A DNA stretch of 64,000 bases from Trabulsiella guamensis ATCC 49490. Its GTDB lineage: Bacteria > Pseudomonadota > Gammaproteobacteria > Enterobacterales > Enterobacteriaceae. Within the stretch, counting starts at the first letter, position 1; each line of letters starts with the position of its first letter. The stretch is from the NCBI RefSeq assembly GCF_000734965.1, contig NZ_JMTB01000111.1, positions 44,429 through 108,428 of the forward strand. Reading direction: 5' to 3'. This document shows positions 10,719 to 24,274 of the stretch, one piece after another. The notes beneath the pieces were generated by a model. That model was not told the DNA's origin and ran no database searches. It saw nothing but the letters and a program-made list of their open reading frames with translations. Position numbers and translations under genes: made by a program.

Positions 10719-11357
10719 ATGGCTGTCGCTGCCAACAAACGTTCGGTAATGACGCTGTTTTCTGGTCCTACTGACATCTATAGCCATCAGGTCCGCATTG
10801 TGCTGGCCGAAAAAGGTGTCAGTTTTGAGATAGAGCACGTGGAGAAGGATAACCCGCCTCAGGATCTGATTGACCTCAACCCGAACCAGAGCGTCCCGAC
10901 GCTGGTGGATCGTGAGCTCACCCTGTGGGAATCCCGTATCATTATGGAATATCTGGATGAGCGTTTTCCGCATCCGCCCCTGATGCCGGTCTATCCGGTG
11001 GCGCGTGGTGAAAGCCGCCTGTATATGCATCGTATCGAAAAAGACTGGTATTCGCTGATGAACATCATCACTACCGGTTCTGCCTCTCAGGCTGATGCTG
11101 CCCGTAAACAGCTGCGCGAAGAATTACAGGCAATTGCGCCGGTATTCACCCAGAAACCGTATTTCCTGAGCGATGAGTTCAGCCTGGTTGACTGCTACCT
11201 GGCGCCGCTGCTGTGGCGTTTGCCGGTCCTCGGCATTGAGCTGGTTGGCGCGGGTTCGAAAGAACTAAAAGGGTATATGACGCGCGTCTTTGAGCGTGAT
11301 TCTTTCCTCGCTTCTTTAACTGAAGCCGAGCGTGAAATGCGCCTCGGTCGAGGCTAA
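10719..11357 (+). CDS. sspA: Stringent starvation protein A
   Basis: A 212-residue RNA polymerase-associated protein with a glutathione S-transferase fold. A thioredoxin-like N-terminal half (SVMTLFSGPTDIYSHQVRIV, NPNQSVPTLVD) precedes a helical C-terminal half. It has no GST activity in E. coli. It supports stationary-phase survival and acid tolerance, lowers H-NS levels and serves phage P1 late transcription. sspB follows 3 bases after the stop, so the two form an operon. Confidence 0.96.
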   Translation: MAVAANKRSVMTLFSGPTDIYSHQVRIVLAEKGVSFEIEHVEKDNPPQDLIDLNPNQSVPTLVDRELTLWESRIIMEYLDERFPHPPLMPVYPVARGESRLYMHRIEKDWYSLMNIITTGSASQADAARKQLREELQAIAPVFTQKPYFLSDEFSLVDCYLAPLLWRLPVLGIELVGAGSKELKGYMTRVFERDSFLASLTEAEREMRLGRG

Positions 11358-11360
11358 CGC

Positions 11361-11858
11361 ATGGATGTATCTCAACTGTCTCCGCGCCGCCCCTATCTGT
11401 TAAGGGCTTTCTACGAGTGGTTGCTGGATAATCAGTTAACGCCGCACCTGGTGGTGGATGTCACGCTGCCAGGCGTTCGTGTGCCGATGGAATATGCCCG
11501 CGACGGGCAAATTGTGTTAAACATCGCTCCGCGTGCCGTGGGCAATCTGGAGCTTGCCAATGACGAAGTGAGCTTCAATGCCCGCTTCGGTGGCGTGCCG
11601 CGTCAGGTTTCTGTTCCGCTGGCTGCTGTGCTGGCGATTTACGCACGTGAAAACGGCGCAGGCACCATGTTTGAGCCGGAAGCGGCTTATGACGAAGAGG
11701 GGGTCAGCCTGATCGAGGACGAAGCCACCATCACGGGTGAAACCGAAACGATGATGTCCGTGATCGACGGCGATAAACCCGATCATGAGGATGATGACGA
11801 TCCTGATGATACCCCGCCTCCTCGTGGCGGCCGTCCGGCGCTGCGCGTAGTGAAGTAA
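11361..11858 (+). CDS. sspB: ClpXP adaptor SspB
   Basis: A 165-residue adaptor that carries ssrA-tagged proteins (and processed RseA) to ClpXP. The N-terminal substrate-binding domain (about residues 1-110) is followed by a long acidic flexible linker (DKPDHEDDDDPDDTPPP) and the short C-terminal ClpX-binding motif RGGRPALRVVK. Length and layout match E. coli. It is the second gene of the sspAB operon and is followed by a hairpin. Confidence 0.97.
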   Translation: MDVSQLSPRRPYLLRAFYEWLLDNQLTPHLVVDVTLPGVRVPMEYARDGQIVLNIAPRAVGNLELANDEVSFNARFGGVPRQVSVPLAAVLAIYARENGAGTMFEPEAAYDEEGVSLIEDEATITGETETMMSVIDGDKPDHEDDDDPDDTPPPRGGRPALRVVK

Positions 11859-11864
11859 TCTTTT

Positions 11865-11890
11865 AACAGGTCCTTATGGGCCTGTTTTGT
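11865..11890 (+). terminator. sspB terminator
   Basis: AACAGGTCC (11865-11873) pairs with GGGCCTGTT (11878-11886), including one G-U pair, around a four-base loop, and is followed by a short T-rich tract. Confidence 0.8.
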
Positions 11891-11960
11891 TATCAGCTGT
11901 CCGTTTCGCCAGTCAGAAATTCCTGTGATAAGATGAAGAAAGCTGTCACATATCAATACT

Positions 11961-12764
11961 ATGGCATTTATGAACGCATTTGATCCGCAAGAAGAAAACG
12001 CTTCAGACACCATTGGTCGCAGTTTGCGTCGCCGTCCGCTGGCGCGTAAAAAGCTCTCCGAAATGGTGGAGGAAGAGCTGGAACAGATGATTCGCCGCCG
12101 TGAGTTTGCGGAGGGGGAGCAATTGCCCTCTGAACGTGAGTTGATGGCTTTTTTCAACGTAGGCCGTCCGTCTGTCAGGGAAGCACTTGCGGCGCTGAAA
12201 CGCAAAGGGCTGGTGCAAATCAGCAACGGCGAACGTGCCCGTGTGTCGCGCCCTTCGGCGGATACCATCATCAGCGAACTGTCCGGTATGGCAAAGGATT
12301 TCCTCTCCCACCCTGGCGGCATCGCCCACTTTGAACAGCTACGTCTGTTTTTCGAGTCCAGCCTGGTGCGTTACGCGGCAGAACACGCCACACCCACGCA
12401 AATCGATCAACTGGTGAAAGCGCTCGAACTCAACAATCAGTCGCTGGATGACAACACGCTGTTTATCCGTTCAGATGTAGATTTCCACCGTGTGCTGGCG
12501 GAGATCCCCGGTAATCCGATCTTCATGGCTATCCACGTTGCGCTGCTCGACTGGCTGATCGCCGCGCGGCCAAAAGTGCCGGATCAGGAACTCCACCAGC
12601 ATAACTACGTCAGTTACCAGCAGCATGTGGCGATTGTCGACGCGATCCGCCACCGCGATCCGGACGAAGCGGATCGTGCCCTGCAAACCCACCTCAACAG
12701 TGTTTCCGCCACCTGGCACGCCTTTGGCCAGGAAAAGAAAAGCCGCAAATCCTCCCGATCTTAA
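11961..12764 (+). CDS. nanR: NanR, sialic acid-responsive GntR-family repressor
   Basis: A 267-residue regulator (E. coli 263). It has a GntR winged helix-turn-helix at about residues 30-100 ([24 protein letters not shown]) and an all-helical FCD effector domain after it that binds N-acetylneuraminate. NanR represses the nan genes by binding GGTATA repeats; three such repeats lie before nanA downstream. The C-terminal tail ([10 protein letters not shown]) is a little longer and more basic than in E. coli. An in-frame ATG at 11970 is a possible alternative start. Confidence 0.95.
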   Translation: MAFMNAFDPQEENASDTIGRSLRRRPLARKKLSEMVEEELEQMIRRREFAEGEQLPSERELMAFFNVGRPSVREALAALKRKGLVQISNGERARVSRPSADTIISELSGMAKDFLSHPGGIAHFEQLRLFFESSLVRYAAEHATPTQIDQLVKALELNNQSLDDNTLFIRSDVDFHRVLAEIPGNPIFMAIHVALLDWLIAARPKVPDQELHQHNYVSYQQHVAIVDAIRHRDPDEADRALQTHLNSVSATWHAFGQEKKSRKSSRS

Positions 12765-12830
12765 CGATCGTCGTTTAGTGAAGCCGATCGCAGATTAAAC
12801 ATCTGCTATTAACTGCTGCTTATTTGATCT

Positions 12831-12853
12831 GGTATAACAGGTATAAAGGTATA
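12831..12853 (+). promoter_or_regulatory. NanR operator: three GGTATA repeats
   Basis: GGTATA occurs at 12831-12836, 12840-12845 and 12848-12853, in direct repeat on one face of the DNA, 36 bases before nanA. This is the NanR binding motif known from the E. coli nanA promoter, and the only such cluster I saw in the window. Confidence 0.9.
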
Positions 12854-12888
12854 TCGAATTTAAGCTAAAACATCACAGCGAGGTCACT

Positions 12889-13797
12889 ATGAATGTGAAT
12901 TTACGTGGGGTCATGCCCGCTTTACTGACTCCATTCGATAAAGCGCAAGAGCTGGATAAAGAGAGCCTGCGGCGGCTGGTGCGCTTTAACATCAGTCAGG
13001 GAATTGACGGGTTATATGTCGGCGGTTCAACTGGCGAAGCGTTTGTGCAGAGTGTGGCTGAACGTCAGGAAGTGCTGGAAATCGTGGCAGAAGAGGCAAA
13101 GGGCAAAGTGACGCTGATCGCGCATGTTGGCTGCGTCAGCACCGGGGAAACCCAGCAATTGGCTTCGGCAGCGAGCCGTTACGGTTTCGATGCGGTCTCT
13201 GCGGTAACACCGTTCTATTACCCTTTCAGTTTCGAGGAGCATTGCGATCACTACCGTGCCGTCATTGATGCCGCTGATGGGTTACCGATGGTGGTGTACA
13301 ACATTCCGGCGCTGAGTGGCGTGAAGCTCAGCCTTGAACAGATTAACACCCTGGTGACGTTGCCAGGCGTCGGTGCGCTGAAGCAGACATCAGGGGATCT
13401 CTTCCAGATGGAGCAGATCCGCCGCGCGCATCCGGATCTGGTGCTCTACAACGGTTATGACGAAATCTTTGCATCCGGTCTGCTTGCCGGTGCAGATGGT
13501 GGGATCGGCAGCACCTACAACATCATGGGCTGGCGCTACCTTACTATTGTGAAGGCATTACAGGCGGGGGATATCAAAACAGCGCAGCTACTGCAAAGTG
13601 AATGTAATAAGGTCATCGATCTGCTGATCAAAACCGGCGTTTTCCGCGGTCTGAAAACCGTGCTCCATTACATGGATGTGGTTTCTGTTCCGTTGTGTCG
13701 TAAGCCGTTTGCCCCGGTGGAAGAAAAGTACCTGCCGGAACTGAAGGCGTTGGCAAATCAGCTGCAGGCTGAGATGCGCCAGCGTGTAGCCGGGTAA
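12889..13797 (+). CDS. nanA: N-acetylneuraminate lyase
   Basis: A 302-residue aldolase that splits N-acetylneuraminate into N-acetylmannosamine and pyruvate. It is a DHDPS-family TIM barrel with the pyruvate-binding GGSTGE motif (about residues 46-51), Tyr137 in VVYNIPA and the Schiff-base Lys165 in GALKQTSGD. The C-terminus is about five residues longer than in E. coli (297). First gene of the nan operon, preceded by the NanR operator; nanT follows after 32 bases. Confidence 0.97.
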   Translation: MNVNLRGVMPALLTPFDKAQELDKESLRRLVRFNISQGIDGLYVGGSTGEAFVQSVAERQEVLEIVAEEAKGKVTLIAHVGCVSTGETQQLASAASRYGFDAVSAVTPFYYPFSFEEHCDHYRAVIDAADGLPMVVYNIPALSGVKLSLEQINTLVTLPGVGALKQTSGDLFQMEQIRRAHPDLVLYNGYDEIFASGLLAGADGGIGSTYNIMGWRYLTIVKALQAGDIKTAQLLQSECNKVIDLLIKTGVFRGLKTVLHYMDVVSVPLCRKPFAPVEEKYLPELKALANQLQAEMRQRVAG

Positions 13798-13829
13798 AAC
13801 AACGAAACGACGAGCGTCGGGAGAGTGAT

Positions 13830-15313
13830 ATGAGTATGTCAACGCAAAGCATCCCGTGGTACCGCTATCTCAACAAAGAACAGTGGCGCGCATTTTCCGC
13901 CGCCTGGTTGGGGTATTTATTAGATGGTTTCGATTTTGTTCTGATTGCCCTGGTGCTCACTGAAATTCAGAGTGAGTTTGGTCTGACGACGGTGCAGGCG
14001 GCGAGCCTCATCTCAGCGGCCTTTATTTCCCGCTGGTTTGGCGGTCTGATGTTAGGCGCCATGGGCGACCGCTATGGCCGCCGGCTGGCGATGGTCAGCA
14101 GCATCGTCCTGTTTTCCGTCGGGACGCTGGCCTGCGGTCTGGCGCCCGGCTTTACCACCATGTTTATCGCCCGTCTGGTGATCGGCATGGGAATGGCGGG
14201 CGAGTATGGCTCCAGCGCCACTTACGTCATTGAAAGCTGGCCGAAGCATTTGCGTAATAAAGCCAGCGGCTTTTTGATTTCGGGCTTCTCCGTTGGCGCC
14301 GTGGTGGCGGCGCAGGTCTACAGTCTGGTGGTGCCGGTCTGGGGCTGGCGCGCGCTGTTTTTCATCGGCATTCTGCCAATTGCCTTTGCGCTGTGGCTGC
14401 GGAAAAACATTCCCGAAGCGGAAGACTGGAAAGAAAAACACGAAGGCAAAGCGCCGGTACGGACGATGGTTGATATTCTCTACCGTGGCAAGCATCGGCT
14501 TATCAACATCATCATGACGGCTGTGGCCGCCGCGTCGCTCTGGTACTGTTTTGCGGGCGATATGCGTACCGCAGCGATGGTCGCGATCCTCGGTCTGGTA
14601 TGCGCGGCGATCTTCATCAGTTTTATGGTGCAGAGCAGCGGCAAGCGCTGGCCGACCGGGGTGATGCTGATGGTCGTCGTGCTGTTTGCTTTCCTCTACT
14701 CCTGGCCGATTCAGGCACTGCTGCCGACTTATCTGAAAACAGAACTGGCTTACGATCCTTCCACTGTCGCTCGTGTGCTGTTCTTTAGCGGCTTTGGTGC
14801 GGCAGTCGGCTGCTGTGTCGGGGGTTTCCTCGGCGACTGGCTCGGTACCCGCAAGGCTTACGTCTGTAGCCTGCTGGCCTCGCAGGTGCTGATTATCCCG
14901 GTATTTGCTATTGGCGGTACCAGCGTCTGGGTGCTGGGCTTGTTACTTTTCTTCCAGCAGATGCTGGGGCAGGGGATCTCCGGGATCCTGCCGAAGCTGA
15001 TCGGTGGCTATTTTGATACCGACCAGCGTGCGGCCGGTCTCGGCTTCACCTATAACGTCGGCGCGCTGGGTGGTGCACTGGCGCCAGTGATCGGGGCGCT
15101 GATCGCTCAGAAACTGGATCTGGGTACCGCACTGGGATCGCTCTCCTTCGGCCTGACGTTCGTGGTGATCCTGCTGATTGGTCTGGATATGCCGTCGCGG
15201 GTTCAGCGTTGGATCCGCCCGGAAGCGCTGCGCACGCATGATGCCATCGATGGCAAACCCTTCAGCGGCGCCGTGCCTTTGGGGGGCCATAAAAGCGACG
15301 TAAGGATGCGTTC

Positions 15314-15317
<4 letters not shown>
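13830..15317 (+). CDS. nanT: Sialic acid transporter NanT
   Basis: A 495-residue inner-membrane transporter of the major facilitator superfamily that imports N-acetylneuraminate with protons. It shows the MFS loop motif [13 protein letters not shown] after the second helix, about 14 hydrophobic segments (two more than usual, as known for NanT) and the family C-terminus [15 protein letters not shown]. The stop overlaps the nanK start (ATGA, 15314-15317). In E. coli nanE lies at this junction; here there is no room for it. Confidence 0.96.
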
Positions 15318-16652
<1,335 letters not shown>

Positions 16653-16653
<1 letters not shown>

Positions 16654-16687
16654 AAAAACCCGGCGGTAAAATACCGCCGGGTTTTTT
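16653..16687. terminator. Bidirectional terminator between nanQ and gltD
   Basis: A 16-bp perfect stem (16653-16668 with 16672-16687; core ACCCGGCGGTA / TACCGCCGGGT) with a three-base loop and six A/T at each end, so it works for the nan operon and for gltBD. It overlaps the nanQ stop codon and ends 2 bases before the gltD stop. Confidence 0.92.
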
Positions 16688-16688
16688 A

Positions 16689-18116
<1,428 letters not shown>

Positions 18117-21100
18117 TTACTGCGCCTGCACGCGCAGCTCAGCTGCGCTACGACTACGGTGACCCAACAGGGCTTTAACATCGCTGGACTTCGGTTTCAC
18201 CAGCGCGAATTTTGCAGAGAACGCCGGCCAGTTAGCGAGGATCTCTTCACCACGTGACGAACCGGTGTGGTGTACGTGCTCGGTAATCAGTCCACGCAGA
18301 TGCTCTTCGTGGATGGCAAGCGAATCAACGGCCAGCACTTCCACCAGCTCCGGGTTAACGCGTTTACGGAAGTCTCCATCTTCATCCAGCACGTAGGCGA
18401 AACCACCGGTCATGCCCGCGCCAAAGTTAACACCGGTTTTACCGAGAATGCAGACAATGCCACCGGTCATGTATTCACAACCGTTGTCGCCAATACCTTC
18501 CACCACGGTGATCGCCCCGGAGTTGCGCACCGCAAAACGCTCACCTGCACGACCCGCAGCATACAGCCGACCGCCGGTCGCGCCATACAGACAGGTGTTG
18601 CCGATGATGCTTGCCTCGTGGCTGCGGAAAGCAGAACCGACCGGAGGACGTATCGCCAGCAACCCGCCCGCCATGCCTTTGCCGACATAGTCGTTGGCAT
18701 CGCCGGTCAGGTACAGCTCCACGCCGCCCGCGTTCCACACGCCAAAACTCTGGCCCGCGGTACCACTGAAGTGCGCTTTAATCGGATCAGCGGAAAGCCC
18801 CTGATCGCCATGTGTCCTGGCGATATAACCCGACAGCGATGCGCCAACAGAACGGTCAGTGTTGCGAATATCAAACCAGAACGTTTTGCTCTGCTTGTCA
18901 TCAACATACGGTTTCGCTTGCTGCAACAGTTGCGCATTGAGCACACCGTTATCGAACGGCGGGTTGTGCTCGGTGCAGTAGAGCGCTTTGCCCGGATGTG
19001 GTTCAGCGGTCTCCAGCAGTTTTGTCAGGTCCAGCTTCTGCTGCTTCGCGGTGTATCCGTCCAGCGCTTTTAACAGGTCGGTGCGGCCAATCAGATCCAC
19101 CAGACGCGTAACGCCCAGCTGCGCCATCAGCTCACGGACTTCCTGCGCGATAAAGCCAAAATAATTGGTCACTTTGAACGGCAGGCCGTGGTAGTGGTTC
19201 TTACGCAGCTTGTCATCCTGCGTCGCGACGCCAGTGGCGCAGTTATTCAGGTGGCAAATACGCAGGTATTTACAGCCCAGCGCTACCATCGGCCCGGTGC
19301 CGAAACCGAAGCTTTCCGCGCCGAGAATCGCCGCTTTGATGATGTCGAGCCCGGTTTTCAGTCCGCCATCCACCTGCAGACGAATCTTGTGGCGCAGACC
19401 GTTAGCCACCAGCGCCTGCTGGGTTTCCACCAGACCAAGCTCCCACGGACAACCGGCATATTTCACCGATGACAGCGGGCTGGCGCCAGTGCCGCCATCG
19501 TAACCGGCAATGGTGATGAGATCTGCGTAGGCTTTCGCCACACCAGTGGCAATCGTGCCAACACCCGGTTCGGAGACCAGCTTCACGGAGATCATCGCCT
19601 GCGGGTTGACCTGTTTCAGGTCGAAAATCAGCTGCGCCAGATCTTCAATCGAATAGATATCGTGATGCGGCGGTGGTGAAATCAGCGTCACGCCCGGCAC
19701 AGAGTAGCGCAGACGGGCGATATACGGGGTGACTTTATCCCCCGGTAACTGACCGCCTTCACCCGGTTTCGCGCCCTGGGCGACTTTGATCTGGATGACA
19801 TCAGCATTGACCAGGTACGCCGGGGTAACGCCGAAGCGACCGGAAGCCACCTGTTTAATGCGCGAGACTTTATTGGTGCCGTAGCGCGCCGGATCTTCAC
19901 CGCCTTCACCGGAGTTGGAGAAACCGCCGATGCTGTTCATGGCTTCTGCCAGCGATTCATGGGCTTCCGGGCTCAGTGCGCCGATGGACATTGCTGCGGT
20001 ATCGAAGCGCTTAAACAATTCGGTGGCCGGTTCAACGTCATTGATGCTGACCGCTTCATCACCCGGATTCAGCGCCAGCAGGTCGCGCAGCGTGGCCGCC
20101 GGGCGTTCGTTCACCAGTTTTGCGTATTCCTGATAATCACGGTATTCACCGCTCTGCACCGCCTGTTGCAGCGTACGCACCACGTCCGGGTTGTAGGCAT
20201 GATATTCGCCACCGTGGACGTATTTCAGCAGTCCGCCCTGCGACAGTGGCTTACGCGCCAGCCAGGCCACCTTCGACAGGTTCAGCAGATCCCGCTGGAA
20301 GTCGTCAAAATTAGCGCCGCCGATACGGCTAATCACGCCCTGGAAGCACAGACCGGCAACGTCAGCGTGCAGGCCAACGGCTTCGAACAGCTTCGAGCAG
20401 CGATAGGAGGCGATCGTCGAGATGCCCATCTTGGACATGATCTTGTACAGCCCTTTGTTGATGCCGTTACGGTAGTTCAGCATCACGGTGCGGTAATCTT
20501 TTTCAATCGCCTTGCTGTCGACCAGCTTCGCCAGCGTTTCATACGCCAGGTACGGGTAGATAGCCGTCGCGCCGAAGCCCAGCAGTACCGCAAAGTGGTG
20601 CGGGTCGCGGACGCTGGCGGTTTCCACGATGATGTTGGCATCGCAGCGCAGGCTCTTGTCTACCAGTCGCGTCTGGATAGCGCCCACCGCCATCGGTGCC
20701 GGGACCGGCAGACGGTTTTTGGCGATATTGCGATCAGAGAGCACCAGCAGCACGGTACCGTTACGTACCATCTGCTCGGCGGTATCGCACAGCGCTTTTA
20801 CGGTCTCTTCGAGCGTGCTTTCATTGACGTCGAAGGTGATATCCAGCGTGTCGGCGCGGTAGTGCTCTTCCTTCATGGTGGTGAGCTGTTTGAAATCGGA
20901 GTAAAGCAGAATCGGCGATTTAAAGCTCAGACGGTGCGCCTGGCCTTCCGCTTCGCAAAAGACGTTCATTTCGCGGCCGATGCTGGTCGCCAGCGACATC
21001 ACGTGCGCTTCACGCAGCGGATCGATCGGCGGGTTGGTTACCTGCGCAAACTGCTGGCGGAAGTAGTCATAAATGATACGCGGTTGGCTGGAGAGCACGG

Positions 21101-22577
21101 CGAACGGCGTGTCATCCCCCATTGAGCCGACCGCTTCCTGACCGTTTTCACCGAGTACGCGGATGACGGAATCCAGTTCTTCTGAACTGTAGTTAAATTG
21201 TTTCTGGAAGCTGGCGAGGGTATCGTCATCCAGCTCGCGGTTGCCCACTTCTTCGTCTGGCAGATCTTCAAATGGCACCAGGCGGCGGACGTTTTTCTCC
21301 ATCCACTCTTTATACGGGTGACGGCTTTTCAGATCGTCGTCAGTCTCCGCGGAGTGCAGAATGTGGCCAGAACGGGTGTCGATCACCATCAGTTCACCAG
21401 GACCGACGCGGCCTTTCTCAACCACTTCGTCCGGCTGATAGTCCCAGATCCCCACTTCAGATGCGCAGGTAATGAGCTTGTCTTTGGTGATAACGTAGCG
21501 CGCAGGGCGCAGACCGTTACGGTCGAGGTTACAGGCGGCGAAACGACCGTCGGACATTACGATGCCCGCCGGGCCATCCCACGGCTCCATGTGCATAGAG
21601 TTAAAGTCGAAGAAGGCGCGCAGTTCCGGATCCATATCCGGGTTGTTCTGCCAGGCAGGCGGTACCAGCAGACGCATGGCACGCACGATGTCCATCCCGC
21701 CTGCCAGCAGCAGCTCAAGCATGTTATCCAGCGAGCTGGAGTCAGAGCCCGTTTCGTTGACGAACGGTGCGGCGTCCTGTAGGTCAGGGATCAGCGGGGT
21801 CTGGAATTTATAGGTACGGGCACGTGCCCACTGACGGTTACCGGTGATGGTGTTGATTTCGCCATTATGCGCCAGGTAGCGGAACGGCTGCGCCAGCGGC
21901 CAGCGCGGCACGGTGTTGGTGGAAAAGCGCTGGTGGAACAGGCAAATGGATGATTCCAGGCGCAAGTCTGCCAGATCCAGGTAAAAGCGCGGCAGATCCG
22001 CCGGCATACACAGACCTTTATAGATGTTCACGAGATTCGACAGGCTGCAGACGTAGAAGTCTTTATCGTCGAGCAGGCGCTTCTCAATGCGGCGACGGGC
22101 GATAAACAAGCGGCGCTCCATATCGCGCGGGCGCCAGCCCGCCGGGGCATTCACAAAGATTTGTTCAATGCGTGGCAGGGAGGAGAGGGCGATTTCACCG
22201 AGCACACCGTCGTTGGTGGGGACATCGCGCCAGCCGACAATGGAGAGGGTTTCGCGTTGCAGCTCTTCTTCTACAACGTGACGTGAGCGGCTTGCCAGTT
22301 CAGGATCCTGATTCAGGAAAATCATCCCGACGGCGTAATTTTTAGCTAAACGCCAGCCGCGCTCTTCCGCCACGAGACGAAAGAAACGATCCGGCTTTTG
22401 TAACAGCAGGCCGCAACCATCGCCAGTTTTACCGTCAGCGAGGATCGCGCCGCGGTGCTGCATGCGGGCCAGCGCATGAATAGCGGTGCGCACCACTTTG
22501 TGGCTAGGTTCGCCTTCTATGTGGGCGATCAGGCCGAAACCACAGTTATCCCTCTCAAGGGATTTATCGTACAACAT
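18117..22577 (-). CDS. gltB: Glutamate synthase (NADPH) large subunit
   Basis: A 1486-residue enzyme, the E. coli length. Residues 1-11 form a propeptide removed to expose the N-terminal nucleophile Cys12 ([11 protein letters not shown]) of the class II glutaminase domain (to about 400). Then come the central domain, the FMN-binding synthase barrel ([26 protein letters not shown] region; [10 protein letters not shown]) and a 3Fe-4S motif ([15 protein letters not shown]), and a C-terminal beta-helix (GxxGG repeats). Ammonia from glutamine is tunnelled to 2-oxoglutarate. With GltD it is the GOGAT arm of ammonium assimilation. Lrp, IHF and CRP act on the E. coli promoter. Confidence 0.98.
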   Translation of the reverse strand: MLYDKSLERDNCGFGLIAHIEGEPSHKVVRTAIHALARMQHRGAILADGKTGDGCGLLLQKPDRFFRLVAEERGWRLAKNYAVGMIFLNQDPELASRSRHVVEEELQRETLSIVGWRDVPTNDGVLGEIALSSLPRIEQIFVNAPAGWRPRDMERRLFIARRRIEKRLLDDKDFYVCSLSNLVNIYKGLCMPADLPRFYLDLADLRLESSICLFHQRFSTNTVPRWPLAQPFRYLAHNGEINTITGNRQWARARTYKFQTPLIPDLQDAAPFVNETGSDSSSLDNMLELLLAGGMDIVRAMRLLVPPAWQNNPDMDPELRAFFDFNSMHMEPWDGPAGIVMSDGRFAACNLDRNGLRPARYVITKDKLITCASEVGIWDYQPDEVVEKGRVGPGELMVIDTRSGHILHSAETDDDLKSRHPYKEWMEKNVRRLVPFEDLPDEEVGNRELDDDTLASFQKQFNYSSEELDSVIRVLGENGQEAVGSMGDDTPFAVLSSQPRIIYDYFRQQFAQVTNPPIDPLREAHVMSLATSIGREMNVFCEAEGQAHRLSFKSPILLYSDFKQLTTMKEEHYRADTLDITFDVNESTLEETVKALCDTAEQMVRNGTVLLVLSDRNIAKNRLPVPAPMAVGAIQTRLVDKSLRCDANIIVETASVRDPHHFAVLLGFGATAIYPYLAYETLAKLVDSKAIEKDYRTVMLNYRNGINKGLYKIMSKMGISTIASYRCSKLFEAVGLHADVAGLCFQGVISRIGGANFDDFQRDLLNLSKVAWLARKPLSQGGLLKYVHGGEYHAYNPDVVRTLQQAVQSGEYRDYQEYAKLVNERPAATLRDLLALNPGDEAVSINDVEPATELFKRFDTAAMSIGALSPEAHESLAEAMNSIGGFSNSGEGGEDPARYGTNKVSRIKQVASGRFGVTPAYLVNADVIQIKVAQGAKPGEGGQLPGDKVTPYIARLRYSVPGVTLISPPPHHDIYSIEDLAQLIFDLKQVNPQAMISVKLVSEPGVGTIATGVAKAYADLITIAGYDGGTGASPLSSVKYAGCPWELGLVETQQALVANGLRHKIRLQVDGGLKTGLDIIKAAILGAESFGFGTGPMVALGCKYLRICHLNNCATGVATQDDKLRKNHYHGLPFKVTNYFGFIAQEVRELMAQLGVTRLVDLIGRTDLLKALDGYTAKQQKLDLTKLLETAEPHPGKALYCTEHNPPFDNGVLNAQLLQQAKPYVDDKQSKTFWFDIRNTDRSVGASLSGYIARTHGDQGLSADPIKAHFSGTAGQSFGVWNAGGVELYLTGDANDYVGKGMAGGLLAIRPPVGSAFRSHEASIIGNTCLYGATGGRLYAAGRAGERFAVRNSGAITVVEGIGDNGCEYMTGGIVCILGKTGVNFGAGMTGGFAYVLDEDGDFRKRVNPELVEVLAVDSLAIHEEHLRGLITEHVHHTGSSRGEEILANWPAFSAKFALVKPKSSDVKALLGHRSRSAAELRVQAQ

Positions 22578-23257
22578 ATCAGTGAACCTCCCCAGGCTCT
22601 ACGTGACACCCTCGGACCGTTGCGCACAGGCGCAGCAAGAGCCTGGCGACGGGGCTGGGCGTTTCATACGCCTGCCTCGCATTCGCCCTCTTTATCCTTT
22701 TCGCAACGGTAAACAAGTTTGAGGACTTGCTTTTTAGAGGGAATCTTATAACTGCATAAATATGATGAGCAGAGTGCTCATCCAGAAAGCTTCCAGCGGA
22801 TTTCCAAGTTATCGGGAATCGACACACAGGTCAAATGGCAATCTTATTTATACAAAAATGTGCTATGTGCAACATAATTTCTTGATAATTAAGATTTTTT
22901 ATCATGTTTCAGGTTGTTTGCACCCAACGAAAACCGCCGAGTGAGTGTGATCTGACTCACTATATGATTGCGCTGTAATGACTTTAGTGTGCTGAGTACG
23001 ACATTTTAGCTAGATTTTTATTCTGCAAATGGCGGTAAGTCCGCTTAATGGCTCTGTTTTATGGCAATGAAAGGAAGAATGAAAAAAAACGCGAAACCAT
23101 AAGCAAAAATAATCGCGGCGGGAGTGAATTAATTTGCAAATAAAGTGAATGAATATTCAATAGATAAAAGCCTCTCCGGGCGATTGATCCAGGTCATCGC
23201 CGAAACAGACTAAAAGTGGCAGGCTTGGCCCTTTTCTCCAGGCCGGTCTATCAGATT
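22578..23257. other. Long gltB-yhcC divergent regulatory region
   Basis: A 680-base gap, AT-rich from about 22,740 rightwards. In E. coli the equivalent region carries an Lrp/IHF-controlled gltBDF promoter with far-upstream sites. A good CRP site (22946-22961) and an FNR-like sequence (23184-23197) can be read. Short plus-strand frames near 22,455-22,720 are shadows of gltB and its leader. No gene is supportable. Confidence 0.6.
22943..22964. promoter_or_regulatory. Candidate CRP-binding site upstream of gltB
   Basis: TGTGA (22946-22950), six bases, then TCACT (22957-22961): nine of ten positions of the TGTGA-N6-TCACA CRP consensus. It is about 370 bases before gltB and 300 before yhcC, so it could serve the gltB promoter. 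Binding is inferred from the motif. Confidence 0.55.
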
Positions 23258-24181
23258 ATGCAGTTACAGAAATTAGTCAATATGTTTGGTGGGGATCTTG
23301 CGCGCCGTTATGGCGAAAAGGTTCATAAGCTGACGCTGCACGGCGGGTTTAGCTGCCCGAATCGCGATGGCACCATCGGGCGCGGTGGCTGTACCTTCTG
23401 TAATGTGGCCTCCTTTGCCGATGAAACGCAGCAGCATCGTTCCATCGCTGAGCAGCTTGCGCATCAGGCGCAACTGGTCAATCGCGCCAGACGCTATCTG
23501 GCGTACTTTCAGGCCTATACCAGTACCTTTGCCGAAGTTCAGGTGCTGCGTTCGATGTATCAACAGGCCGTGGCGCAGGCGAGTATCGTCGGGCTGTGCG
23601 TCGGTACTCGTCCGGATTGCGTGCCTGATGCGGTGCTGGATTTATTGACCGACTACAGCGCGCAGGGCTATGAAGTGTGGCTGGAACTGGGTTTACAGTC
23701 GGCACACGATAAAACCCTGCGCCGTATTAATCGCGGTCATGACTTTGCCTGCTATCAGCAGACGACGCGCCTGGCGCGCGAGCGTGGCCTGAAAGTCTGC
23801 ACGCACCTGATTGTCGGTCTGCCCGGCGAAGGGCAGACGGAATGCCTGCAAACGCTGGAACGGGTGGTTGATACCGGCGTTGACGGTATCAAACTGCATC
23901 CGCTACATATTGTAAAAGGCAGCACGATGGCGAAAGCCTGGGCCGCCGGACGGTTAAGCGGCATTGAACTTGATGACTATACCGTCACTGCAGGCGAGAT
24001 GATCCGCCATACGCCGCCGGAGGTGGTTTTTCACCGCATTTCCGCCAGCGCCCGTCGCCCGACGCTGCTGGCGCCGCTGTGGTGTGAAAACCGCTGGACG
24101 GGCATGGTGGAACTCGACAAGTACCTGAACACGCATGGGGTACAGGGGTCAGCATTGGGGCGCGAGTGGGTTCCGCGCTGA
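23258..24181 (+). CDS. yhcC: Radical SAM protein YhcC (TIGR01212 family)
   Basis: A 307-residue Elp3-like radical SAM protein (E. coli YhcC about 309). Its iron-sulfur motif is the family's spaced set CPNRDGTIGRGGCTFC (about residues 34-49), which binds the 4Fe-4S cluster that cleaves S-adenosylmethionine; the GLCVGTRPD and LIVGLPGEG strands are typical. The substrate is not established. A 14-residue extension upstream is rejected because the ATG at 23258 gives the conserved start MQLQKLVNMFGGD. It is divergent from gltB and upstream of arcB. Confidence 0.92.
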   Translation: MQLQKLVNMFGGDLARRYGEKVHKLTLHGGFSCPNRDGTIGRGGCTFCNVASFADETQQHRSIAEQLAHQAQLVNRARRYLAYFQAYTSTFAEVQVLRSMYQQAVAQASIVGLCVGTRPDCVPDAVLDLLTDYSAQGYEVWLELGLQSAHDKTLRRINRGHDFACYQQTTRLARERGLKVCTHLIVGLPGEGQTECLQTLERVVDTGVDGIKLHPLHIVKGSTMAKAWAAGRLSGIELDDYTVTAGEMIRHTPPEVVFHRISASARRPTLLAPLWCENRWTGMVELDKYLNTHGVQGSALGREWVPR

Positions 24182-24274
24182 AGTGCAACGTCCAGGTCAC
24201 ATCGCTGCAACTTCCTGCAACGCCTCGCTCAGAATTGAGTATTATTGAGCGGTGATGTCGCGAAGGAATTCTTT

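Noticed and set aside
19959..21125. A 388-codon plus-strand frame inside gltB
   Set aside because: Antisense shadow of a conserved enzyme; the His/Arg/Gln-rich composition is typical of reverse frames of GC-biased genes.
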